From assembly GCA_018648865.1 (NCBI GenBank), contig JABGQH010000008.1, positions 1 through 57,672 of the forward strand: a stretch of DNA of 57,672 nt, read 5' to 3'. This DNA comes from Candidatus Peregrinibacteria bacterium (lineage in GTDB: Bacteria; Patescibacteriota; Gracilibacteria; Peribacterales; Peribacteraceae). Of this stretch, positions 15,901 through 23,407 are shown piece after piece. The position numbers and the translations under genes were made by a program. How positions within the stretch are numbered: position 1 is the first letter of the stretch; every line of letters starts with the position of its first letter. Below the pieces are notes generated by a model. The model was given only the letters and a program-made list of their open reading frames with translations. It was not told the origin of the DNA and searched no databases.

Positions 15901-17688
15901 TTAGGATAGAAGGTATAGCTTCTTTTGCATTGCTGTAACTGCAATTCCTAGTAGCCCTGTAATGCTTACGAATATTTCACCGAATCCTGCTCCTGTAGGA
16001 GGCAAGCTTGTCATTACTCCTGTACTTCCTGTTTGGACTCTCTCTGTTAAAGAGAATGTTTCTAGACCCTCTCCGCTTACAGAAACAACATTGTTCATAA
16101 TTATTCCATGTGGAACACGGGATGAAACTTGAACGGTATATCTAACTTTCCATTCTTCCCCTGGGCTTAGTGATGGAATGTTCCATACAAGTTGATCACC
16201 TTCCATATTTCCATAGGTAGATCCTAGTACTCTCATGTATCTAGTATCCATTTTGTCTCTTACTAATACGTTTTTGAACGTTTGCTTGGTGTTGTTCTTT
16301 AAATAGATTGTGTATCCAAGTGATTCACCTGGCTGTACCTCGCTACTATCTGCAATCTTCCTTAGAACAATTCTAGAAGAAGTTGAGATTAATTGGTTAT
16401 CTGAAGATACAAGTGACTCAGTGTGAACTCTAGTTGAGTCAACTGCGGTATTACCTCTTACCTCTACTCTGTTTTTTAGAACTTCTCCAAGAGGTGCATC
16501 TTTTCTTATCCTTGCACTGACAGTTAGTGTTCTTTCTCCATTTGGACTAATTGTTAGTCCCTGCCATCTAATATTTGTACCTGTCCAATATCCTCCTTCT
16601 GATGCAGAAACAAATTCTGTATAGCTTGGAAGTGCGTTGTTTACATCTACTTCTGTTGCTAATTTAGATGTTCTGTTTTTAACAAATATCTTATAAGTAA
16701 CAATATTTTCACTGGTAATTGTTGAGTAACCGTCTGTTACGTGAACATTAAATGCAGTGTCTAGCAGACCCTTGTTTATACTTGTTGTATCACTTGCAAA
16801 TCCTTCTGCTGTAGAAACACGCAACTGTACTGGGATTCCATCCTGAACGTCTCTATCTACTGTTGCTGTTAGGATATATTCATGCATGTCTCCTGCACTT
16901 ATAGTTGTTTCTGGCCATGTAACGTTTTTTGATTTCTTTTCTGGGTTACCACTAGCACTATTATATTCTAAGTGAGAAGGCACAGTAGCTTGTAGTCTGT
17001 ATTCCTTTGTCTCTCCTGCACTGTTGTCTACAACTATTTTATAAGTTAGTTTTTCTCTTGGTTCTGCATACGCTCTGCCATCACTAACAGAAAGCTTAAC
17101 TGGATGTAGGTTTTGTTGTGCCTTCCCTTCTACAACTCTAGTTGTATCAAATACTTTCTGTCCTTCAGAAACAACTTCTGCAACAACTAGTAGATCAATT
17201 GGTGTTCTTGGTTTTACAGAGACATTCACATATAGCTCTCTTTCTCTACCTGAATAGACTGTTACGTTTCTCCATATAACATAGTCTCCATCTCTGTACC
17301 CTCCATTACTTGCAGATAGATAATTTGTTTGATGAGGAATAAACAATCTAACATCAATTTCTCTCTGCTTAATTCGTTCGTTCTGGAGCTTAATAGTATA
17401 CGTAATATTTCCTGATTGTTTTACTGTATCTAGACCGTCATATACTTCAATAAATAATCCACGACCAGTAGGGCCTTCTGAATTGTCATGTAAAGAAAGA
17501 CACTCAGAGTCTTGAGGATAATCTATAAGTCCGTCGAAATCATTGTCTATACCATCTGCACATTCTGTGGATGCTGCATTTACGCTATATGCTGGAACAG
17601 ACACAGTTGCGCTGTGCATAACTGTTATTACTGCAGATACGATTAGTAATGCTGATACTGTTTTTAGGCGGTTTATTAAGCGATCCAT
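15901..17688 (-). CDS. DUF11-repeat surface protein with LPPTG sorting signal
   Basis: Predicted 595-residue surface protein. An N-terminal membrane/signal segment (about 8-32) is followed by a calcium-binding-like motif (CADGIDNDFDGLIDYPQDSEC). Four or so DUF11-type beta-sandwich repeats follow, each with the pattern YTI.LKN....V.....LP....F.SAS.GG. The C-terminus has LPPTG at 562-566, a hydrophobic stretch and a short basic tail, the arrangement of a sortase substrate. No sortase is encoded here. The start is set at ATG 17688: the upstream ATG at 17742 lies in the -35 box of a strong promoter, so it cannot be on the transcript. Confidence 0.85.
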   Translation of the reverse strand: MDRLINRLKTVSALLIVSAVITVMHSATVSVPAYSVNAASTECADGIDNDFDGLIDYPQDSECLSLHDNSEGPTGRGLFIEVYDGLDTVKQSGNITYTIKLQNERIKQREIDVRLFIPHQTNYLSASNGGYRDGDYVIWRNVTVYSGRERELYVNVSVKPRTPIDLLVVAEVVSEGQKVFDTTRVVEGKAQQNLHPVKLSVSDGRAYAEPREKLTYKIVVDNSAGETKEYRLQATVPSHLEYNSASGNPEKKSKNVTWPETTISAGDMHEYILTATVDRDVQDGIPVQLRVSTAEGFASDTTSINKGLLDTAFNVHVTDGYSTITSENIVTYKIFVKNRTSKLATEVDVNNALPSYTEFVSASEGGYWTGTNIRWQGLTISPNGERTLTVSARIRKDAPLGEVLKNRVEVRGNTAVDSTRVHTESLVSSDNQLISTSSRIVLRKIADSSEVQPGESLGYTIYLKNNTKQTFKNVLVRDKMDTRYMRVLGSTYGNMEGDQLVWNIPSLSPGEEWKVRYTVQVSSRVPHGIIMNNVVSVSGEGLETFSLTERVQTGSTGVMTSLPPTGAGFGEIFVSITGLLGIAVTAMQKKLYLLS

Positions 17689-17718
17689 CTGAAAAAGTAT
17701 GGTAATAAATTGGAGAGT

Positions 17719-17747
17719 ACTATAATAACTTATCAAACTCATGTCAA
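17719..17747 (-). promoter_or_regulatory. Strong promoter of the DUF11 surface gene
   Basis: On the minus strand TTGACA (17747-17742) and TATAGT (17724-17719) are exactly 17 bases apart. The transcript would start near 17712, giving a leader of about 24 bases without a ribosome binding site. A weaker CATACT box lies seven bases from the ATG. Confidence 0.75.
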
Positions 17748-17825
17748 GTATATTAGACTAATATTGAAAGCTTTAAGTAATTTACTTGGAGTTTTGCCTA
17801 AAATTTGATTAAATACCTTCGCTTG

Positions 17826-17912
17826 AGGGCGGCTAGCTCCCACCTACGTTCCGCTTCCACCTTCGCCCTTCGGGTCTTCGGTGGATAAGACGCGGAATCT
17901 TCGGTCGGCAGG
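17826..17912 (+). repeat. Truncated tRNA-Val 5' copy fused to a GC-rich repeat (copy 1)
   Basis: AGGGCGGCTAGCTC at 17826-17839 repeats exactly the base before tRNA-Val plus its first 13 bases (17955-17968). It is followed by a GC-rich element that begins CCACCTACG (17840-17848) and ends CTTCGGTCGGCAGG (17899-17912). Inside are nested inverted repeats TTCCGC/GCGGAA and CCACC/GGTGG. The flank before each copy is also similar (TTGAT..., then TCGC before AGGGCGGC). Confidence 0.75.
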
Positions 17913-17955
17913 AAGCAGCAGCACTTGATCCTTTAATAACCCGTATCGCATTTTA

Positions 17956-18033
17956 GGGCGGCTAGCTCAGTTGGTTTAGAGCGTCCGGTTTACACCCGGA
18001 AGGTCATAGGTTCGATTCCTATGCCGCCCACCA
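17956..18033 (+). tRNA. tRNA-Val (anticodon TAC)
   Basis: Full cloverleaf of 78 bases. The acceptor stem GGGCGGC/GCCGCCC is perfect; the anticodon stem TCCGG/CCGGA encloses the loop TTTACAC, and the T arm is ATAGG-TTCGATT-CCTAT. The CCA end is encoded. The CCA tail is also the start of a palindrome (ACCAT...ATGGT), and a truncated copy of its 5' end lies 129 bases upstream. Confidence 0.95.
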
Positions 18034-18065
18034 TTCGACTCGGCACTTTGTGCCTCGCTCATGGT
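18030..18065. repeat. ACCAT...ATGGT palindrome at the tRNA-Val 3' end
   Basis: The element starts in the tRNA CCA tail: ACCATTCGACTCG, a GGCAC-TTT-GTGCC hairpin, then TCGCTCATGGT. The same frame with a different central hairpin follows tRNA-Ile at 23207-23247. No T-run follows directly, but seven T residues occur about 20 bases later. Confidence 0.65.
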
Positions 18066-18098
18066 TAACCATTTCGACTCTATTTTTTTGCTCATTTA

Positions 18099-18186
18099 TC
18101 CTGAGCTTGTCGAAGGATGGTAAACCATTCTCTTTCATAAAGACTCGAATGATCCTGAGTGAAGCGCGTAGCGCTGAATCGAAGGA
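18099..18186. repeat. Pair of REP-like palindromes
   Basis: TCCTGAGCTTGTCGAAGGA (18099-18117) and a longer relative at 18153-18186 share the ends TCCTGAG and TCGAAGGA; the second has an inner hairpin AGCGC-GTA-GCGCT. Such palindromes are common dispersed REP-type elements in many bacteria. They lie between tRNA-Val and the GIY-YIG gene. Confidence 0.6.
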
Positions 18187-18196
18187 CCTTTTTATG

Positions 18197-18202
18197 TATA
18201 CT
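18197..18202 (+). promoter_or_regulatory. Leaderless-type -10 box of the GIY-YIG gene
   Basis: TATACT ends eight bases before the ATG at 18211, right after the second REP-like palindrome. Confidence 0.4.
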
Positions 18203-18210
18203 AAAACGCT

Positions 18211-18465
18211 ATGTCTTGGTATGTATATATAGCAAAGTCTCGAACCAATAGATATTATGTTGGCATAACTACTGATCCACAAAAAAGAATTATCAAGCAT
18301 AATTCTGGTAATGGCTCTAGATTTGCAATAAATCAAGGCCCGTTTGAGCTTTTGTATACTTCAGATCCATTTATTGAAAAATCTGATGCAAGGAAAAGGG
18401 AAATACAAATTAAGAAATGGACACAAGAAAAGAAAGAGAATCTTATTAATGGAGAATGGAAATAG
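18211..18465 (+). CDS. GIY-YIG domain nuclease-like protein
   Basis: An 84-residue single-domain GIY-YIG protein. It has the two signature triplets as WYVYIAKS and YYVGITT, the arginine region PQKRIIKHNSG, a glutamate in PFELLYT, and the final DARKREIQIKKWTQEKKENLI helix typical of the YhbQ/UPF0213 branch. Members are small putative DNA endonucleases, some linked to repair; few are characterised. It is bounded upstream by REP-like palindromes. The next gene starts 58 bases later. Confidence 0.88.
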   Translation: MSWYVYIAKSRTNRYYVGITTDPQKRIIKHNSGNGSRFAINQGPFELLYTSDPFIEKSDARKREIQIKKWTQEKKENLINGEWK

Positions 18466-18523
18466 CATTAATATATTGTTAGCCCATTTAAAACTCTTCC
18501 ATCTATATTTCCCTCCAATACCA

Positions 18524-19060
18524 ATGAAAAGAAAAATAATCCTTAATTTGGCAATCAGTATAGATGGCTTTATTGCTGATGAAGATGGAGGATTTGCTTG
18601 GATAATTGGAGATGGAGACAATAAAACAAATACTGAAAATCAATTTGATTTCCCTGAATTTGTAGATTCAGTAGATACAATTGTAATGGGCAAGAATGCA
18701 TATCTAGATTGCCCAGCGGAATCATTGGATGTATTCAAAGATAAAAAAATCTATGTCGCATCATCTAAGGAACTCAAAAACACTAAAGATAATGTTGAAC
18801 GTATTAATGGAGATATTTGCAGTAAGATACTCGAAATAAGAGAAGACGAAGGCAAGGATATCTGGTTATGGGGCGGGGCTGGTCTGACAGACCCTTTCTT
18901 GAAAGAGGATATAGTTGATGAATTTGTTATTGGGGTTATCCCTATTATTTTAGGTAGTGGCAGGCCATTATTCCTAAAAGACAATCCAACAATCAAACTA
19001 CATTTAGATACATTCTCTTCCGCAGAAGGAATTGTTATATTGCAGTATTCAAAAAGATAA
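18524..19060 (+). CDS. RibD C-terminal / dihydrofolate-reductase-like protein
   Basis: A 178-residue protein of the RibD C-terminal domain family, distant relatives of dihydrofolate reductase that bind NADPH. It shows KIILNLAISIDGFIAD at the start, DTIVMGKNAY, KKIYVASS, IWLWGGAGL and the end VIPIILGSGRPLF. Proteins like this (YyaP/YwjB type) have no proven substrate. The start ATG 18524 begins the conserved core; a longer frame from 18344 overlaps the GIY-YIG gene and is not supported. Identity at family level is strong. Confidence 0.85.
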   Translation: MKRKIILNLAISIDGFIADEDGGFAWIIGDGDNKTNTENQFDFPEFVDSVDTIVMGKNAYLDCPAESLDVFKDKKIYVASSKELKNTKDNVERINGDICSKILEIREDEGKDIWLWGGAGLTDPFLKEDIVDEFVIGVIPIILGSGRPLFLKDNPTIKLHLDTFSSAEGIVILQYSKR

Positions 19061-19093
19061 TTGTGAATGATCCTATAAATTAGTTAAAATCTC

Positions 19094-19798
19094 CTATTTA
19101 ACAGAACATTCTAGAATTTCCTTAGTCAGAATTTTTATGCTGGTCTCTGCATTACAATATTTAATCAAATATTCAGATAATTCATTCAAAGCTTGTTCTA
19201 AGTCTTCTTTGGCAAAAGGTGAGAACCCTTCTAGGACAATAAGAGCATTTTTTGTTCCATCAGTGATCTTTGTTCGATCCCCTTCTCTCCAATTTAACTT
19301 ACGACAAATTACTCCAATATCATCTTTGTAAACTAGCTCTCCTTCTTTTGGAGGATCTTCGACATTTTCTCCTAATGGAATGAATGATTCTGTTCCATTC
19401 GCATAGTCCAATTGTATGTCACCTGAGCAAGTATCAAAATCTTCTGCGCCAGCACATACGAGGTGTCGCAATGAAATTATGTTATACAGATCAACAATAG
19501 GATTAATAATCGGCAGTGATCCGCCCTTTAATATTCTTTTAACAAGTCCCTGGATTGATGGTGGGAACTTATTTGGATTATTGCCAAAAGATCTGTGCAC
19601 TTCTTGCAGTGCTGATAGTTTTGGATTATCTCTATAGGAATCAATATCTAGTCTTTTTGTTATTGATTCTTCTTCATTTCGGAGCATTTCTTCAATTTCT
19701 GGAGATTTACAAGAGTTATCTATATCTGTAGCAATAATTACACCTACAGATAGATCGGGGAAGTTTTCAAATACTTTTGGATTAATTACAAAATTCAT
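19094..19798 (-). CDS. B3/B4 tRNA-binding domain protein
   Basis: A 234-residue stand-alone B3/B4 protein, homologous to the editing domain of phenylalanyl-tRNA synthetase beta. Recognisable stretches are ALQEVHRSFGNNPNKFPPSIQGLVKRI, SLPIINPIVDLYNIISL and LGENVEDPPKEGELVYKDD. Such proteins may hydrolyse mischarged aminoacyl-tRNA, but most are unproven. It converges with the RibD-like gene. A CATACT box lies four bases before the ATG, which is closer than in other genes here. Confidence 0.82.
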   Translation of the reverse strand: MNFVINPKVFENFPDLSVGVIIATDIDNSCKSPEIEEMLRNEEESITKRLDIDSYRDNPKLSALQEVHRSFGNNPNKFPPSIQGLVKRILKGGSLPIINPIVDLYNIISLRHLVCAGAEDFDTCSGDIQLDYANGTESFIPLGENVEDPPKEGELVYKDDIGVICRKLNWREGDRTKITDGTKNALIVLEGFSPFAKEDLEQALNELSEYLIKYCNAETSIKILTKEILECSVK

Positions 19799-19908
19799 AA
19801 GTAGTATGGAATATTGTAATTATTCTAACTATTTATTCCCTTTATTTGAAGTTTTTCTTTTAATCTCCTTTCATCTCTTTTTTTCTCGTTCTTTATAAAC
19901 TAATTCTG

Positions 19909-19914
19909 TACAAT
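19909..19914 (+). promoter_or_regulatory. Leaderless-type -10 box of secG
   Basis: TACAAT ends seven bases before the secG ATG at 19922. No good -35 is seen. Confidence 0.45.
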
Positions 19915-19921
19915 CTCTTTA

Positions 19922-20134
19922 ATGATTACAGTAATCCAAATCATAGTTTCTATTCTTCTTATCGGATGCATTGTTGTTCAGCACAGAGCATCTGGACTAT
20001 CTGCAACTTTTGGAGGTAGTGGAGAACTAGCAGTAATTCAACGCAGAGGAGCAGAAAAGCTCATTTACAATCTAACCATTGTATTGAGTATTTCTTTCTT
20101 CAGCTTGAGTGTTCTTCAATGGTACGTCGGCTAA
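19922..20134 (+). CDS. secG: Protein translocase subunit SecG
   Basis: Small partner of SecYE in the protein export channel. The 70-residue protein has two membrane helices (about 2-22 and 48-68) and the conserved loop between them, LLIGCIVVQHRASGLSATFGGSGE, with the GLSATFGG core. Length matches the family. The solute-binding protein gene follows after 37 bases. Confidence 0.92.
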   Translation: MITVIQIIVSILLIGCIVVQHRASGLSATFGGSGELAVIQRRGAEKLIYNLTIVLSISFFSLSVLQWYVG

Positions 20135-20171
20135 TTAAAACTTGTATTGATCTACATTAACCCTTTTTAGC

Positions 20172-22358
20172 ATGCCGAGAACCTATTCATTGTCGCGCTA
20201 CATACTTCCTGCTTTATTATTACTCTTTTTTTTAAGTGGTTTAATTTTGCTTAGGAAGTTCTACGTACAAAACACAATATTGGTACCGGCAGAAGGTGGA
20301 ACATATATTGAGGGCTCTGTAGGGCAACTGCAGCCGCTAATGCCTTGGTTTACCGTAAAGAATGATGTTAACAGAGACATTGTTTCTCTAGTTTTCTCTG
20401 GATTGCAAAAATATAATCCATCTACTGGTAAAATTGAGGATGATCTAGCGACTTTAACAGTAAGTGATAATAAGAAAATATTCACAATAGAGTTACTGGA
20501 AAATCTATATTGGCATGATTCTACGTTAGAGTCCCCTCACCCAGTTACAGCTGATGATGTTATCTATACATTTACTACTATTCAAGATGAAGATTTTTCT
20601 AACTCACTTTTAAGGCAAAACTTCTTGGGAGTAGAAATAGATAAATTGAGTGACAGAAAAGTTAGATTCTCTTTAGTCGAACCTTATAGATTCTTTGCAA
20701 GTAACTTAACTATCGGCTTATTGCCAGATGGAGCTTTTGAAGGAGTCCCAATATCTAAACTAGATCAAGCCTTAGATTTTGGATTTAATCCAATAGGAGC
20801 AGGCCCTTATAAATTTAAAGGAATGGTTCAAACAGAACTATCTACAGAGGTAACACTAGAAAGGTTCCCAAGAATGTTTGGAGATGAGTTTCATCTAGAA
20901 AGAGCAATATTCCGTATATTCCCAGACTATACGACATTATTATCGGATATCAGGAATCTGGATGGAGTCAGATTGGTTCCTAGGAATGACCAAGGTGATC
21001 CAATAATCCCAAAGAACTTTACAGCTGCGCAATATACATTGCCTCAATATGTCGCACTCTTCTTTAATGTAAACAATCCTGTCTTACAAGATTTGAAACT
21101 TAGGTTGGGATTACAACTTGGAACAAATAAACAGGCAATTGTAGATTCAATTAACGAGAAAATAATTATAGATACTCCATTGCTAGAGATTGATACTTCA
21201 GACTGGAGGTATCAGTTTGATTCTAATTCTGCCCAAGGTGCTTTGTTTAGTTCTGATTGGCATCTTCCTCAAAAGGTTAGATTGCAACGTGCGTTGGAAC
21301 AGCGAGAAGTAAATGCAGTAGGTGCTTTACAGGTTGAGCCAATTGCGTACCTAGCCACTGGTGCGGCATTAATTCTAACAGGATCTACTTTAGATACAGA
21401 TGAAGGATCAACACTTAATGATGTTCTTCTGGAGCCACACCCATCAATGACTGGTGCATGGATTGTAGCTTTGCCAACTAATGGTCAAACAGGAAGCATT
21501 TTACCGGGTGAAAACTTGTTAAAATTAGTAGATAGCAAAGGTAATGCGATTGATTCTGCATATTTGTGGAGAACAACAAATTCAAAGTCTTTTAAGCGAG
21601 CTGCAGAAGAACAACGATTACTAGCTCATTTTATTGAATCTAGAGATGGGAGCGTTCCTTTTGAAGATAGAATTACTACCGCAGATCTTTATATAGAAGA
21701 TGGAATGTTAAGAAGAAGGTTAAGTACAGATCCTTATGACATAAGAGTTAATGATAAAGGCGAAAAGCTTTCATTACGTTTACTTACGACCGAAAATCCT
21801 CCTCAATATAAAGAAATTGCAGAATTGATTAAAAAACATTGGGAGCCACTAGGTGTTCATATTGGAATTGATGTACCTAAAACCAGATCTAAGTTTGAGG
21901 AAAAACTTATAGATAGGGATTACGACATCTTATTGTTCGGACAATCATTACTAGATAATTTAGATAGTTACGCATATTGGCACAGTAGCAATATGCAGCA
22001 ATTTACAGATAAGCGATCAGACCTACGCATAGATGCATATAATCTCTCACAATACTCATCCTTAGAGGCGGATTCTCTACTGGAACTAATTCGTAAGTCA
22101 GATACAGATGAAGAGCTACAAGAGTCCCTAGATGAGCTAGATGAAGTATTAAAACAAGATGTACCAGCAATATTCCTATACTCACCTCTATATACATTTG
22201 CATACGTAAAGAACCTGCAAGGAGTAGAGCTTGGATCCCCTTCTCTCCATTCAGATAGATTCCTAACTCTCCAACGTTGGTTTCTAAAGGAAGAGAGAAC
22301 ATTTATTGCCAATAAAAGCTGGATATCGTTCATCCCATGGCTTTTTTCATTGATATAA
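20172..22358 (+). CDS. Family 5 extracellular solute-binding protein (peptide transport type)
   Basis: A 728-residue protein anchored by an N-terminal helix (about 9-27, ILPALLLLFFLSGLILL) with no lipobox. The body follows the SBP family 5 layout: an opening with LVFSGLQKYNPSTG and DDLATLTVSDNKKIFTIELLENLYWHD, then PVTADDVIYTF, GAGPYKF, and the second lobe with RLLTTENPPQYKEIAELIKKHWEPLGV. It is longer than typical OppA/DppA (about 540), with an inserted segment around 330-480. No permease or ATPase gene is adjacent, so partners must be elsewhere, or it acts as a binding or chaperone-like protein. Confidence 0.82.
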   Translation: MPRTYSLSRYILPALLLLFFLSGLILLRKFYVQNTILVPAEGGTYIEGSVGQLQPLMPWFTVKNDVNRDIVSLVFSGLQKYNPSTGKIEDDLATLTVSDNKKIFTIELLENLYWHDSTLESPHPVTADDVIYTFTTIQDEDFSNSLLRQNFLGVEIDKLSDRKVRFSLVEPYRFFASNLTIGLLPDGAFEGVPISKLDQALDFGFNPIGAGPYKFKGMVQTELSTEVTLERFPRMFGDEFHLERAIFRIFPDYTTLLSDIRNLDGVRLVPRNDQGDPIIPKNFTAAQYTLPQYVALFFNVNNPVLQDLKLRLGLQLGTNKQAIVDSINEKIIIDTPLLEIDTSDWRYQFDSNSAQGALFSSDWHLPQKVRLQRALEQREVNAVGALQVEPIAYLATGAALILTGSTLDTDEGSTLNDVLLEPHPSMTGAWIVALPTNGQTGSILPGENLLKLVDSKGNAIDSAYLWRTTNSKSFKRAAEEQRLLAHFIESRDGSVPFEDRITTADLYIEDGMLRRRLSTDPYDIRVNDKGEKLSLRLLTTENPPQYKEIAELIKKHWEPLGVHIGIDVPKTRSKFEEKLIDRDYDILLFGQSLLDNLDSYAYWHSSNMQQFTDKRSDLRIDAYNLSQYSSLEADSLLELIRKSDTDEELQESLDELDEVLKQDVPAIFLYSPLYTFAYVKNLQGVELGSPSLHSDRFLTLQRWFLKEERTFIANKSWISFIPWLFSLI

Positions 22359-22401
22359 TGCAATAAAAGTGCTGTTTGAATACATAATTGCATAACTGGT
22401 G

Positions 22402-22430
22402 TTGACAAGGAGCCTTTACTTGATTAACAT
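22402..22430 (+). promoter_or_regulatory. rplI promoter
   Basis: TTGACA (22402-22407) and TAACAT (22425-22430) are exactly 17 bases apart. The transcript would start near 22437, leaving a leader of about 23 bases with no ribosome binding site. Confidence 0.7.
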
Positions 22431-22459
22431 ATCGCGGCTTTAATTTTCCAAATATTTAT

Positions 22460-22906
22460 ATGGAAGTTCTACTATTACAAGACGTACCGGGGATCGGAAA
22501 GAAAGACGACCTTCTAGTCGTAGGAGACGGATATGCCCTAAATAGACTATTACCTAACAGAGAAGCTATTGTTGCAACTCCAACTGTTCGCAGAAGATAT
22601 GCAGATCAGATTAGACACAGAGCAGAACAGAATGCTAAGGAATTAGCAGTTAAGCAGTCTGCAGCTAACGTATTACAAGGTAAAGTTCTTAAATTCGCTC
22701 GTAAAGCTACAAAGACAGGAAAGCTATATGCAGCTCTTACAGAGAAATGTATTGTAGACGAGCTTAAGAAAGAACATTCAATCGAAGTAAAAGAAGATGC
22801 AATTTCTATCTCTGATCAGATCAAGTCTATTGGAACTCACAATGTAGAGATCAAACTAGCTGATACTAACCAAAAGATGGAAGTAGAGGTAGTTTTAGAA
22901 AAATAG
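22460..22906 (+). CDS. rplI: Ribosomal protein L9
   Basis: Large-subunit protein made of two globular domains joined by a long helix. The 148-residue sequence has the N-terminal domain MEVLLLQDVPGIGKK with the family signature GYALNRLLPNREAI (usually G.aRNyLiP), the connecting helix rich in Ala, Lys and Gln, and the C-terminal domain (GKLYAALTEKCIVDELKKE, IKSIGTHNVEIKL). It has its own promoter and terminator, apart from rpsF, rpsR and dnaB, its common partners elsewhere. Confidence 0.95.
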   Translation: MEVLLLQDVPGIGKKDDLLVVGDGYALNRLLPNREAIVATPTVRRRYADQIRHRAEQNAKELAVKQSAANVLQGKVLKFARKATKTGKLYAALTEKCIVDELKKEHSIEVKEDAISISDQIKSIGTHNVEIKLADTNQKMEVEVVLEK

Positions 22907-22930
22907 TCACTAGTTCACATTTAGATTAAA

Positions 22931-22959
22931 TCCCCTTCTGTATTGGAGGGGTTTTTATT
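22931..22959 (+). terminator. Terminator after rplI
   Basis: CCCCTTC and GGAGGGG form an imperfect stem around a TGTATT loop, followed by a run of five T residues and further AT-rich sequence. Confidence 0.75.
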
Positions 22960-22985
22960 TTATTTACTAATTTTATTAATTTAAA

Positions 22986-22991
22986 TACTAT
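22986..22991 (+). promoter_or_regulatory. Leaderless-type -10 box of the 61-residue gene
   Basis: TACTAT ends seven bases before the ATG at 22999, with a TTTACT 17 bases further up (22963-22968). Confidence 0.4.
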
Positions 22992-22998
22992 TATTAAC

Positions 22999-23184
22999 AT
23001 GAATAATTTCAAAGTTCATCGTTTAGATGTAAAACGTGACAATATGCAGCAAAATCTGGAGCAATTCTTAAATAGCCTTCATGAAGAGGTTATTTCCATA
23101 ATTCCGAATGTTAAACCAACATTTCAATTTATGGGTGCAACAGCAAAGGTTGATTTTCTCTTAATTGTAGAGAGGATAGGTTAG
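22999..23184 (+). CDS. Small hypothetical protein
   Basis: A 61-residue protein I do not recognise. The second half (PTFQFMGATAKVDFLLIVERIG) reads like two beta-strands and the first half like an amphipathic helix. It has a promoter-like box at the expected place and sits between the rplI terminator and the tRNA-Ile palindrome, so it would be transcribed alone. Coding status is plausible but not certain. Confidence 0.45.
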   Translation: MNNFKVHRLDVKRDNMQQNLEQFLNSLHEEVISIIPNVKPTFQFMGATAKVDFLLIVERIG

Positions 23185-23206
23185 ATATAGTTTTTGTTAA
23201 TGGCTT

Positions 23207-23247
23207 ACTATGAGCGAGTACCGCACTTGCGGTACGAGTCGAATGGT
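23207..23247. repeat. ACCAT-type palindrome at the tRNA-Ile 3' end
   Basis: Read on the minus strand it begins in the tRNA CCA tail: ACCATTCGACTC, a GTACCGC-AAGT-GCGGTAC hairpin, then TCGCTCATAGT. The outer parts match the element after tRNA-Val while the inner hairpin differs. It may also act as the tRNA's terminator; TTAACAAAAAC follows on the minus strand. Confidence 0.65.
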
Positions 23248-23320
23248 GGGCCACCTGAGATTTGAACTCAGGACCGCCAGTTTATAAGTCTGGTGCTCTG
23301 ACCAACTGAGCTAGTGGCCC
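23244..23320 (-). tRNA. tRNA-Ile (anticodon TAT)
   Basis: Cloverleaf of 77 bases with acceptor GGGCCAC/GTGGCCC, D stem AGCTC/GAGC, T arm CTGAG-TTCAAAT-CTCAG and an encoded CCA. The anticodon loop CTTATAA gives TAT (UAU), which reads AUA as isoleucine without lysidine modification. The base next to the loop in the anticodon stem is an A-A mismatch. Most bacteria use a CAU tRNA modified by TilS instead. Confidence 0.85.
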
Positions 23321-23407
23321 ATTTTTGTCTGCAATGATATAAGGATCTGATTTATTTAATATTACCAAAAAATAATCTTTGCTACATATGTATTGTAGCA
23401 ATACTTA

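Noticed and set aside
17689-17742. ATG 17742 as the start of the DUF11 protein
   Set aside because: It lies in the -35 box of a TTGACA-N17-TATAGT promoter and so upstream of the predicted transcript.
17826-17955. CRISPR array or tandem tRNA pseudogene at the tRNA decoys
   Set aside because: There are no regularly spaced repeats, and the truncated copies cannot form a T arm or acceptor stem.
18344-18523. Longer start of the RibD/DHFR-like protein
   Set aside because: It overlaps the GIY-YIG gene in another frame; the conserved core begins at MKRKIILNLAISIDG.
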